DNA of 64,000 bases from Spinellus fusiger. Its lineage: Eukaryota > Mucoromycota > Mucoromycetes > Mucorales > Phycomycetaceae. Position numbers and translations under genes: made by a program. How positions within the stretch are numbered: the stretch's first letter is position 1; each line of letters begins with the position of its first letter. The DNA is taken from assembly GCA_025094145.1 (NCBI GenBank), contig JALLLS010000009.1, positions 124,001-188,000 on the forward strand. The letters are read 5' to 3'. The notes beneath the pieces are model-generated. The model ran no database searches. It was not told where the DNA came from and saw only the letters and a program-made list of their open reading frames with translations. This document shows, piece after piece, positions 48,960 to 59,153 of the stretch.

Positions 48960-51236
48960 CTACCAGTCTAGCTTTGGGGCAGCAGATGATGATTTGATAG
49001 GCGTCACTTTAACAGCCTCTCCTTTGTATGCCTTTCCATCGAGCCAAGGCCACAAACTGCTGCGTTTGGTTTCAAACTGGCTAATGCTTTCTTCTTTCTC
49101 CATTGTCAGTCCAATATCATCCAGTCCATTCAACAGACAGTGTTTACGGAACTCCTCCACTTCAAAAGAAAACTCTCCTCCTGGAAATATCACCTTTTGT
49201 TCGATCAAATTCACCTCTACTTCAATATTCTCTGTAGCTCGTTTGGCCAAGTATTCAACCTCCTCTTTCTTAAGAACAATAGGCAGCATACTGTTCTTGA
49301 AGCAATTATTGTAGAAGATGTCAGCAAAACTAGGAGCGATAATGCACCGGATACCAAAGTCATTGAAGGCCCAGGGAGCATGCTCACGAGAACTACCACA
49401 GCCAAAATTAAAGCCTGAACAGATAAGGATCTTGGATTCACGGTAGCCAGGAGCATTGAGAATAAAGTGAGGATTTTCTTTGTTTGTCTCAGGATCATAC
49501 CGGAGGGCATAGAAAAGAGCTTTACCAAGGCCTGTACGCTTAATTGTCTTGAGGAACTGCTTAGGAATAATCATGTCGGTATCCACATTGGTAATGTCAA
49601 TGTAGGCAGCGATTCCTTTGTGAGTGATGAATTTAGGCATTCCACAAGCCACAGATTCGCCACTGATGGGGATGGTGGTGGGCACATCACGGACAGCATC
49701 GGCTTGAGAGGGTTCTTCTTTAGGAGCGACATTTTGCTCCTCCAATTCCACTTCCAGCTCTGGCTCAACTGTCTTTGGGTTTGGAGAGTGGCAACCAGGG
49801 ATAAAGGATACATTCATTTTACGAACATCAGTAAGGCAGCCATGAATAGCAGCAGCAGCAGCCATAGGAGGACTCATCAAATGTGTACGGCCTCTTTCGC
49901 CTTGTCTGCCCTCAAAGTTACGATTACTAGTACTTGCACATCGTTCTTCTGGTTTAAGTTGATCGGGATTCATACCAAGACACATGGAGCAGCCAGCTTC
50001 TCTCCAGTCAAATCCAGCATCAGTGAATATCTTGTCAAGACCTTCCTTTTCAGCTTGACGCTTTACAAGGCCAGAACCTGGAACCACCATTGCATAGACC
50101 CATTCAGCAGTATGAAGACCTTTGACAATAGAGGCAGCCTGTCGGAGATCCTCAATGCGTGAGTTGGTACAGCTACCAATAAAGACCTTGTCGATCTTCA
50201 GACCTTCCAAAGGCATGTTGGGCTCCAATCCCATATATTTCATGGCTCTTTCTGCAGCTGTACTTTTATCTTGGCTGGACATTTTTGTTGGATCAGGGAC
50301 ATGACGTGTAATAATCTCAACGTGCTCTGGGCTAGTTCCCCATGTTACAGTAGGAACAATGTCCTCAGCCTTCAGGTCCAACTGAAAGTCATAGCGAACC
50401 TCCTTGTCTGATTTCAATGTTTTCCAGTACTCGACTGCCTTGTCCCACTCAGCACCCTTAGGAGCCAAAGGACGGTAACGGAGATATTCAAACGTGGTCT
50501 CATCAGGTGCAATCAGACCAGCACGAGCCCCTGCCTCAATGGACATGTTACAGAGCGACATACGTGCCTCCATGGAAAGAGCAGTAATAGCATCACCAGC
50601 GAACTCAATGACATAGCCAGTGGCTCCTGAGGTAGTAAGGACACCAATCATAGTAAGAGCAATATCCTTGCTAGTGACACCCATGGGTAATTGACCATTG
50701 ACATTAACAAGCATGTTCATGGACTTCTTCTGCATAAGGGTTTGGGTGGCCAGGACATGCTCCACTTCAGAAGTACCAATGCCAAACGCAAGAGCACCAA
50801 ATGCACCGTGTGTGGATGTATGGGAGTCACCACAGACCAGAGTGGTGCCAGGAAGAGTGAAGCCTTGCTCAGGACCAATGACATGCACAATACCTTGTCG
50901 ATTGTCCTCCATGCCAAAGTAAGTCAGTCCAAACTTCTTGACGTTTTCCTCGAGGGTCTCACATTGGATTCTTGAGTCTGGTTCTTCAATAAAGCTGCTG
51001 ATGCCTTTGAAGTTTTTTCTTGAATGTGTAGGGATGTTATGATCCACTGTGACCAAAGTACAGTCTGGACGACGCACACGGCGGCCTGTATTTTCAAGCC
51101 CTTCAAAGGCCTGAGGACTTGTCACTTCATGGACAAGGTGTCTATCAATATAGATCAGAGTAGTACCCTCTTCTTGTGTTTGGATCACATGGTCATCCCA
51201 GATCTTGTCATAGAGAGTTTTGTGGATTTCAGGCAT
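48960..51236 (-). CDS. LEU1: 3-isopropylmalate dehydratase (isopropylmalate isomerase)
   Basis: Aconitase-family [4Fe-4S] enzyme of leucine biosynthesis, converting 2- to 3-isopropylmalate in the cytosol. Intronless, 758 aa from the ATG at 51236, similar to yeast Leu1 (779). The fungal fused form is present: the large-subunit part begins [17 protein letters not shown] with [14 protein letters not shown], cluster ligands at GSCTNSR and [10 protein letters not shown], and [14 protein letters not shown] Glu-rich linker ([17 protein letters not shown]) follows, then the small-subunit swivel domain with [14 protein letters not shown] and [15 protein letters not shown]. An in-frame ATG at 51398 would add 54 residues; I prefer MPEIHK because it matches the family start and the site upstream. 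Confidence 0.97.
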   Translation of the reverse strand: MPEIHKTLYDKIWDDHVIQTQEEGTTLIYIDRHLVHEVTSPQAFEGLENTGRRVRRPDCTLVTVDHNIPTHSRKNFKGISSFIEEPDSRIQCETLEENVKKFGLTYFGMEDNRQGIVHVIGPEQGFTLPGTTLVCGDSHTSTHGAFGALAFGIGTSEVEHVLATQTLMQKKSMNMLVNVNGQLPMGVTSKDIALTMIGVLTTSGATGYVIEFAGDAITALSMEARMSLCNMSIEAGARAGLIAPDETTFEYLRYRPLAPKGAEWDKAVEYWKTLKSDKEVRYDFQLDLKAEDIVPTVTWGTSPEHVEIITRHVPDPTKMSSQDKSTAAERAMKYMGLEPNMPLEGLKIDKVFIGSCTNSRIEDLRQAASIVKGLHTAEWVYAMVVPGSGLVKRQAEKEGLDKIFTDAGFDWREAGCSMCLGMNPDQLKPEERCASTSNRNFEGRQGERGRTHLMSPPMAAAAAIHGCLTDVRKMNVSFIPGCHSPNPKTVEPELEVELEEQNVAPKEEPSQADAVRDVPTTIPISGESVACGMPKFITHKGIAAYIDITNVDTDMIIPKQFLKTIKRTGLGKALFYALRYDPETNKENPHFILNAPGYRESKILICSGFNFGCGSSREHAPWAFNDFGIRCIIAPSFADIFYNNCFKNSMLPIVLKKEEVEYLAKRATENIEVEVNLIEQKVIFPGGEFSFEVEEFRKHCLLNGLDDIGLTMEKEESISQFETKRSSLWPWLDGKAYKGEAVKVTPIKSSSAAPKLDW

Positions 51237-51327
51237 GTTAAAGAGTAGGGATAGAAGAAGAAGAAAAGTGGGGATTGACAAGAAGGCATCTGACGGTGAC
51301 GCTATATTAACACTCTTGTATCTCCCG

Positions 51328-51334
51328 TGAGTCA
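51328..51334. promoter_or_regulatory. Gcn4/Cpc1-type site TGAGTCA upstream of LEU1
   Basis: TGAGTCA is the exact general amino-acid-control element and lies about 92 bp upstream of the chosen LEU1 start; a CCAAT box (ATTGG on the plus strand, about 51352) is close by. Its place upstream of the MPEIHK start supports that start codon. Function is inferred from the motif. Confidence 0.6.
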
Positions 51335-51399
51335 ATGTAGACTCAGTATTGATTGGATAAGAATGAAGGATGGACTGTATTTTAGAATGCCGACACATG

Positions 51400-52019
51400 G
51401 CTCACCCACCTTCCTATTTAGGTAAGAATGTCATTGCATTGTGTGACCTTTTTTTTTTTGTCTCTATTCTTCCACTGCTGAACGATAGACTCGTTGAAAG
51501 AAACAGTCTTGATCTTGTGGTGCTATTATTATGATAGGCTGTACTCTGATTTTATATTTAACAGCTTACCATTATTATAAAGAATATTTATATAAATATA
51601 TATAAATATAAATATAAACACTGTCTATGTAGTTTATGACCAAGTGACTATGCCTATGCCTCTTCCTAGTGTCAATGGTAAAGGATAAGTGAATGTAGAC
51701 TAGCTACAGAAGTTTATATATGTGCTTCATTATCAATATCCTCAACCAAGACATGTTGTTCGCTGTCATCAGATACCAACATGGATTATTAAATAATAAG
51801 GAGAACACTGCATGGATTATTATTTGCCTATAAATAATGAGGTTGTTTATATACACTATATAGTATATAATACATGTTGTGTAGTATAGAAGACCTGCAT
51901 TTTATTTTATTTCTGCTTCACATTTGGAAAAGATAAATGAATAGACCAGAGAATAGACCAGAGCATAAGAAGGAGTGGAAGGCTTGAAGCTCTTCTCAAG
52001 CTACTTTTTTTTTGTATGG
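51400..52019. other. Intergenic DNA
   Basis: AT-rich, with ATATAAATATA runs near 51590-51615 and a repeated GAATAGACCAGAG at about 51938-51965. No gene seen. Confidence 0.45.
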
Positions 52020-53185
52020 GTTTTGTGTTTTATAATGTTAGGGCTTGGAGGAGAGCAGAGCCTTTGGTAGGGGATTGACCAGATCCACTTCAGCGGTGAA
52101 CTATTGTAGGAGTCTGGTGGCTGAAGAGAAGGATCAGTGATGGGATGAGTTAAGGAAAGTGGGTATGAAAAAGCCAATGAACTGGTCATCATGCAGTAGT
52201 CTGCGTAAAAGAGGTTCAAAGGCGAGATTGAAAAGGACTGGTGAAAGAGGGCCTTCTTGGCGCAAACCTCTGAATTGTCTGACATGTCGAGATAAGTGTC
52301 TGTTGACATTGACCCCAATGTTAGTAGCAAAAAAAAAGAGGTTACGGATGCAGGTAATGAGTGGAGGAGGAAAACGAAAGTGATGGAGAACTTGGCATAG
52401 ATAATCAGGATGGACCCTGTCGTAAGCCTTCTCCTAGTCCAACAAGGGCCCTATAGCTAGAGAGTTATGAATACGGGCCTGCTTCATAATGACCTTGGTA
52501 AGAAGACAGTTATCTGCAATGAACCACCCACGAACAAAACCGGCCTGGTAGGGAGAGACGATGGTAACTGCGGTTGGGATCATACGGCCACTGATCAACC
52601 TAGTGAAGGCCTTGGCATCGGTGTTAATGAGTGCAATGGGGCGCCAGTTCTTCAAATCTGACAGGTCTCCTTTCTTTGGCAGCAAAGTGAGACAAGTCTC
52701 TTGCCACGAGACAGGGAAAATCCCCGAGAGAAGTGCCTGGTTGTACACTCTATCTACAAGAAATGAGCAGGAGGGGTGGGTGATGATGAGAACTAGGATA
52801 TCATAAGATAGGCCATCAGGGCCAGGACTACTAGTAGCCGGGGCACGAGAGGCAACCAAACGGATCTCAGCCAGCAGAAAAACGAGCAGAAAGGAAAGAG
52901 GACAAGGATGGATGAAGAGTGAGGTTGTCATATGGCATAGGAGATCGTGGATTGCAGAGTCAAAAACAGGATCTGTGCATAGGGTGTTGGTTGCAGGGTG
53001 GCATAAGCTAGGCATATTCTTTCGAGATTGACAGGTGTTGGTGTCTTTATCAGAGTCTTCTGGGCTGTCTCTGCAGTAACAGGCTGGGGAATAACCATAA
53101 TGATGGGCACTGTTGCAGGATTGGGAGTGGGTAGTGGTGCTAGTCGCTTAGGGGTGCCTTCCGGGGTTTTATTGGGAAGAGCCAT
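52020..53185 (-). pseudogene. LINE (non-LTR) retrotransposon relic with reverse transcriptase
   Basis: The minus strand shows reverse-transcriptase blocks SSPGPDGLSYDILV, LTLLPKKGDLSDLKNWRPIA, QAGFVRGWFIADN, then GPLLD-stop-EKAYDRVHPDYL (block with the first catalytic Asp; CAG to TAG at about 52435) and GLRQEGPLSPVLFNLAFEPL. The frame then closes shortly after FIGFFIP, before any YADD/FADD catalytic box, so the enzyme is truncated and dead. Upstream in another frame is MALPNKTPEGTPKRLAPL with TPVNLER (53185-53030), which looks like the N-terminus of a retroelement ORF joined directly to the RT region; the intervening endonuclease is absent. GC content is higher than in the surroundings. Confidence 0.85.
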
Positions 53186-53199
53186 GCCTGGTTCTCAAG

Positions 53200-54248
53200 C
53201 TACAAACATAAACATCAGCTTTTTGGTTACAGTCTCGGCACAGGCTATAATTAAACTTGGATTTTATGCCTGGAACTATGATTTTGAAGGCAGTTTAATA
53301 TTACAACCCTATAGGTGTAGCTATATCCAACCACAGTCTTCATCCTGCCACTACATATAGTCACAGATAGACGGTAATGGATAGTCTACAGCCAAAGAGA
53401 TTAAACTATTATGTGGGGAAAGTAACACAACTCTCTTTTATATTGCCAAGTGGTTTAACTATGAGATACTTCCCAAGTATTTATGCTAAAATAGACCCTA
53501 ATATACTATCAATAGAATAAAAATATCAAGTTTAGAATTACTATACTTACTATCTATCTCTATTTCTATATATTATATTATATTATATTATATTGAACAG
53601 ACAAATAGATCACTTGCATTTATTTGGAAAGCCCTTTCATTAGTATAGAGTATAGGCTAACATTGGGCAAGGTTACCTGAATTATATAGGGCATAACCCT
53701 ATTAACATATGATAATTAGTAGCTAATATTATTCAATGCTATCAAAGGCTATTTATCCATTATTGTATATGTCTTGTAGATGATCTATGACAAGTATTAT
53801 TTATATTTATAATAATTACAATAATAAAAAGTTATGAACACACTTTAATATTCACTGATTTTATCCAAGCTGATATGCCACATCCTAATAAGCATTCTAT
53901 TTGAATGCTGGTCTATAGCACCGGCTTTTATTTTACTATTTAATAGAGGCCGTTATCATCTCAATCAATAAGTTTTACAGTTGACTCCGTCTTATTATGT
54001 CCAGATGCATCCTTTTATTCCAAGACAAAGGATTAAACTATGCCCTATCGACCTTAACAGACTCGGTGGTTTTATTAATAAGTGGTTTTTATTTTATTTT
54101 ACTTTACTACGAGGGTTTTCATATATCACGAGTTGGATCCGACACATCTTGCCTTGAAGGAGATTGTGTATTGGATTCTTTAAGAAGAAAAGAGATCCAA
54201 GCATCTGTAAAAGACTAACAATGTTAATACATTTCTTTTGCTTAGTAG
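53200..54248. other. AT-rich intergenic DNA
   Basis: Contains a (TATAT)n run at about 53570-53595. A short plus-strand open frame (53997-54218) has no recognisable protein character. No gene seen. Confidence 0.45.
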
Positions 54249-56658
54249 TCAATCTACCTCTTTTGGTCCTTCATCCAAAGATTGTCGTTGTGTCTGCCAC
54301 TGAATAGAGCTTGTTGATGAAGATCTAGGCAGTGTTCCTTGTGCGCTTCGTATAAGCCCCACTTGTTCTTTCTGATCTGTAGTAAGCTGCAATACGCTTG
54401 CCAAGATCGTCAGAATATCATAGCGTTTGCGATCACCACGCGGGGCAAGTAGAAAGCCCACCAAGAGACTTGTTACGAGTTGTCTAAGCATAGTCTTTTA
54501 TTAGTAAAGAGCATATACACCCTACTTTATGACCTACCTATCGACATTGTTCTCACTTGATTCTTCCTTCAGTCTACGCATTGCCTCTACCAGATGCTCA
54601 TTCAAGATAATGGCTAGAGAGAGAGAGAGAATAAGCAAACGAAGCCATTGAATAGGATAGTCTTACCTTCATGTCGTAATTTGCCTATCAAAAGACCCAT
54701 TTCTTTGATTTCTTGTTCATATCTCTGAGCCTTGGCTACATCTTTCTGGTACTGTTCTAAAGAAGCCTATTCTCTACTTAGCCTGATTATTCTCTCTAGA
54801 TCCCTTACTTCTGCTACTTGGGTCCGTGATTGGTATTCAATCAAGGATGCCTTAGTATTTTCCAACTGTCGTTCAATATGTTCCACAGTAGCACTGATCT
54901 CAGCATCCTTTGCTAATAGAGATGAGTCAACAAGAAGTTCAATCCTTCACTCACTAGCTTGGAACTCCTCAAGAACTGTCTGTAGATTAGATAGACTGGC
55001 TCTCTCGGACTCCTTTTCTTCGTCATTCTCCATCAACTTTCTCTTTACATGTGCCAATTCAAGCTCTGTGTGCTGTAACTGTCTTTCCAATTGACTACGC
55101 TCAGTCTCTATCTGCATCGACACCACCTGGAGTTCTTCTCGTTTTACTTGACTCTCTTCTACCAGTACCTGCAACTGGGCTATTGTGCGTTCTTTCTCTG
55201 TTACCTCCTCTGCCATTTTTCTATCTCGCATTAACATGTCTTTTCTCGACTGCTCGAGCTTCTGTTGTTCTGTTTCCAGTTCTTGTTGAGTTGAGTTGAG
55301 CTTCATAGTCAATGTTTCTAATGTTTGGCGAAGATTCTTATCTGCCTCCAGTCTTGGCATCAATGTCTCTTTGATATGAGACAGTTTTCCGAGCAATGAC
55401 TGGTGCTCTTTTCTTAGACTGGCCAAATGGCTCTCTGCTTCTTGTTTTGTCTTTTCTGTCTTTTCTAAATCCTGCTGTAGTTTATGGCATTTCTCTTCCA
55501 GTCCGTTGTCTGTGACTACTTGCAGTTTCTCTTTTTCTTCTGACAGTGTATTGATTGTCAGTTGTAGCTCTGTCATCTTTCGATTGAAATCTAAAGAGTA
55601 CTCCCAGTGAGTCCATGCAGTGTATTTTTATAGGTAGATCAATAGGTAGATCAATAGATTACCCCTTTGACTTGCTTCTACTGTTGCCTTGGTTTGTTCC
55701 TTTTCATTTGCTATGGTCTTTGATTGTTCTTCCATATGTTCTTTCAAGGCTTCAAGTATCTGGAGCAAGGTGGGTGGAAGAGAAGTATCCATAGGTGTCT
55801 GGTGTGTACCAGAGATGATGCTGCTGAGGGTGGTATGAATAGCTTCTATCGTGCATGCATTAGCTGTACTGGCTGTGCTGGCTGTGGGTACTATGTTCTC
55901 TACAACTACACAACAAAAGCACAAAAAAGTCGTAGGTGTTATCTACATGAAGCCCACCCATCTCTCCCTTGTTTGATATTCTCTTTACCTTTACTCAATT
56001 CAGCTGTTAGCTTATTCACTCTTTCTTCAAGTGCCTTTTCTATCGTCAAGACAGTATTATTAGACATCCACCCACACCTTTTTATTTTTATTTTTATTTT
56101 TATTTCTTATTACCTTTGATCCTTCCTTGTTCTTCTCTTTTATTTTGGCACTGTCTTTTTTCTTCTATAAATACAGCCAAAAGATCGGGTGTTGATAGAT
56201 CTGGCAGCTGTACATCCTTTTCATAGTTCATTTCTTGAAGACACTGTGCTAATACCGAAACAGCTCGTCTTTCAGTCTCTAAACTCGACTCCTTTTCGTC
56301 TCTTTCTTTTTCTAATAGCACGCGCTGTTCCTCCCATAATGACTGCTTCTTCAACGTATCATAGTTTTTTTGTTCTTCTTTGTAGCGACTGACATGTTGC
56401 GTTAGTGTTGCGTTTTCCTGAGCAAGTGTCTTGATATGACTACCAGCCATCGCTAGCTTCGTTTGGAACGAGACAAGCGTAGTGCGTTCTTTTTCCCATG
56501 CCTGTTCTTTTTGCTTCCATAGGTTTATCTGAGCCTGTAGCGCACCAACAGAGTCTATGAGTGTGTAATGAGTGTGTTTTCTTTGTTGTTATGGACACGT
56601 CTACTTTTTCTTTCTTTCTTTTTTCTTTCCTCCTGTGCCTACCTTGTTCCATTCTCAT
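54249..56658 (-). CDS. RUD3: Golgin with C-terminal GRAB domain (Rud3 / GMAP-210 type)
   Basis: Coiled-coil tether of the cis-Golgi recruited by Arf-type GTPases. A multi-exon gene starting MRMEQ at 56658 and almost entirely heptad-like coiled coil: QINLWKQKEQAWEKERTTL, HVSRYKEEQKNYDTLKKQ, EKERDEKESSLETERRAVSV, LEQSRKDMLMRDRKMAEEV and more. Near the C-terminus is the diagnostic GRAB (GRIP-related Arf-binding) region: LNEHLVEAMRRLKEES, NNVDRQLVTSLLVGFLLAP and RYDILTILASVLQLTTDQKE with QVGL, split by an intron between VD and RQ. A short Ser/Gln-rich tail follows. An apparent in-frame TAG at 54767 is removed by a 42-nt GT-AG intron (GTAAGG...AATAG). Confidence 0.82.
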
Positions 56659-57186
56659 AAAAGTTCATGCACACCAGAGACAGAGAATAGGAGGAGAAAG
56701 AAGAAAAAAGATACACGTTGGACCTGATGGACTCTTGTTGGCCTCTTCTCTTTATAAATATATACCTATATATTTATATATTATATGAATGAGTATGTCT
56801 TTAGACATTTCAGCAAGAGTCCCGCTCATAGGGGTGTGACTGTGCGACTGTTGAGTAAGAAAGTAGGTGTGGAGGTTGGGTGCAAATCAATGACTTGTTC
56901 TTGGAGGCTAGTTGCTATTGATACGACATAACAACCAATGTCTTTTTTTTAAAAAGTACTTTGGTGGAATGGAATATAGCCCTATGAACAGTAGCCATAC
57001 TGGCATAAACAGACTACAAAAGGGAAGGTTTTGCTATCATTTCTTCTTGGTAGTTTATTATACTAGGATATTTCCTAGCTCAAGTGTAAAAGATAAAAAC
57101 AATACTAGTTTAAATAAGTGTAAAAGAAAAAGAGAGGGAATAATAATAGGCCGAGTGCCCTAGGGAATAAAAATGGAAGGCAACGA
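56659..57186. other. Intergenic DNA between RUD3 and multicopper oxidase
   Basis: No gene seen. It includes the RUD3 5' region and the 3' region of the oxidase. The short frame at 56912-57163 plus has no motif. Confidence 0.45.
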
Positions 57187-59153
57187 TCAACGAGGAATAA
57201 GATCAGAGGATTCTTCAATAATAGCCATCTTGCCCTGTAGCATATGTGTAGTAATATGGCAGTGAACAGCCCAGAATCCAGGATTGTCCTAATAAAAAAA
57301 AAGAGAGAAAAATAGAATATAAGAAGCCGTTAATTATGATCCTTTTCTTATTCACTTACTGCAATGATTCTGACTTTGGTCCAGCCACAACCACCAAACT
57401 TAGGATCAGGGTCTGTAGGATAGACAGTAGTGGTATCCTTAAGAAGAGGATTGGGGATGTTGCGGATAAACCCATGGACTTCTGGCTGGTATTCTCCATC
57501 ACCAAATGCAATTACATAGTGAGAGTGGCCGTGGGTGTGCCATGGATGAATCAGACATCCTTGAGGACCCATAGCATTCTGGAATACAAGGTCAATGATC
57601 TCACCATTGAAGATGGGATATGTCTCTCTGCCATCGTTGTAACCATCCATGTTGAGCACATTGATACGAGACACTTGAGGGATACTGTTCATGTGGTTAG
57701 AGTAGAGAGAAATAGGATGGTGCACCAAAGGACGTCCATTGATTCTGTAGCGGGTGGAATTATCAGGTCCCTTGACATGGTCAGATCTAAGCTTAATGGT
57801 TCTGTCAGGAAATCCATCGACAATAGGATTACGCGGTAAGAGAGACTTGATTTCGTTCCAGTACCAGCCGTTTCTATCTGTCTCGGGGAATTCAGGGAAT
57901 TCACGGACAGTTTCAAAGGGAAGAACATGCTTGTTGATAGAGTGGGGGCGTCTGTGGCGGCTATCCCTGCTTCCGTATCGGTCCTGTTCATAGTGCTCCT
58001 TGTAGTTCACCCAAGGGCTGTTTCTCTTTTTGAAAGGGCTTGCTTTGATGGGGCTTTTGTTGACACCAGCTTCACCACCACCACCACCACCACCAGCAGC
58101 CTCAGCCTCAGCAGCATTCTTGGCAGCAAGCATAGAGTTCAAGTCGGTGTTTTCAAGTAGAGAGTACTTGTCGGCATCTTCCTTCATTGGAGACACATAG
58201 TTCAGTAAAGCATAACCATTCTCAGTAAAGAAGTTGTCTGTACGGCGGTAAAGGTAGTGTGTTGCAATGGTAAAGGAAGATCCAGGAGCAAAGTCTTTTG
58301 TGTGGATCAAGACAGAGAACCGTTGGCCAGGTGTAATTTCAAGGTTAGACACAGTGAGAGGCTCCACCATGGTACCATCGATTTCAATAATAGTCATTGG
58401 ATGATCCTTGATAGCAAGACCCAAGACACGGAAGGTGTTACCACCAATGATACGAAGACGGTAGGTCTTGTTAGGTTCTACGTTCAAGCCCATGTAACCA
58501 GGACAGGTAGACATTGCCAGCTGAGAGGGGTTGTTGACAGTTCTTCCATTCATCAAGATACTGTCAGCGCCATAGTCAAAAGTAAAATTGGGACCAAGGT
58601 AGTAGGCTTCTCTCTCCTTGGCAGGCATGTGCCACCACTCACTGATCTGAAGAATACGTTCATCATCATATTCATAAGGACCATCTGTCAATGACTCATC
58701 CGAGTCAGGCCAAGAATCCTCGCTATCATAAACAATAAAGGGGCCCTGGATCGTCTCATCTTGTAAACCAAGGTGAGCATGGTAGAAGAATGTTCCTGAC
58801 TGGTCATAAACAGTGAACTTCTGCACATAACATTCTCCAGGCGCAATGGCTTCTTGGTTAATGCCTGGGACACCATCAGAGCCAGTGGATTTGTACTGTC
58901 GTATACCGTGGTAATGAATTGAGGTTTCTGACTCTGAGTCTATGTTGTTGCAGACGGTAATTTCAATATCATCACCTTTAACAGCATAAAGTGGAGGAGC
59001 CGGGAATTGACCATTGACAAGCATAGACTTAATAGAAGAGGAGGCACAGTCAGGGTTAAATTCTGAAGAACTGATGTCTATCTTGTAATGTCGAGATTTT
59101 GCAGTGGCAATGTTAATGAGCATGAACATGCCCAGGAAACCAGCGACCTTCAT
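57187..59153 (-). CDS. Secreted multicopper oxidase (ascorbate-oxidase/laccase-like)
   Basis: Copper enzyme that oxidises small substrates (metal ions, phenols or ascorbate) and reduces oxygen to water. Exons 57360-59153 and 57187-57288 give 631 aa. A signal peptide MKVAGFLGMFMLINIATA is followed by cupredoxin domain 1 with TSIHYHGIRQ and GTFFYHAHLGLQ, domain 2 (NVEPNKTYRLRIIGG), and domain 3 with LIHPWHTHGHSHYVIAFG and, only in exon 2, FWAVHCHITTHMLQGKM. All four Cu-ligand motifs are present. The axial type-1 position, ten residues after the Cys, is Lys instead of Met/Leu/Phe. A Gly-run/basic insert (GGGGGGGEAGVNKSPIKASP, then KKRNS) of about 60-80 residues separates domains 2 and 3. No C-terminal membrane anchor is present, so it is probably not Fet3. 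Confidence 0.9.

Noticed and set aside
49467..50162. 231-residue plus-strand open frame
   Set aside because: Antisense to conserved LEU1 coding sequence; no motif of its own.
51237..51398. 54-residue N-terminal extension of LEU1 as a mitochondrial presequence
   Set aside because: Family members start at the MPEIHK-equivalent Met, the extension is not amphipathic-basic throughout, and the TGAGTCA element would fall inside the coding sequence.
54767..54769. In-frame TAG inside RUD3, considered as a pseudogene or readthrough signal
   Set aside because: A 42-nt GT-AG intron removes it and joins VAE to ASLEQYQKD in phase.
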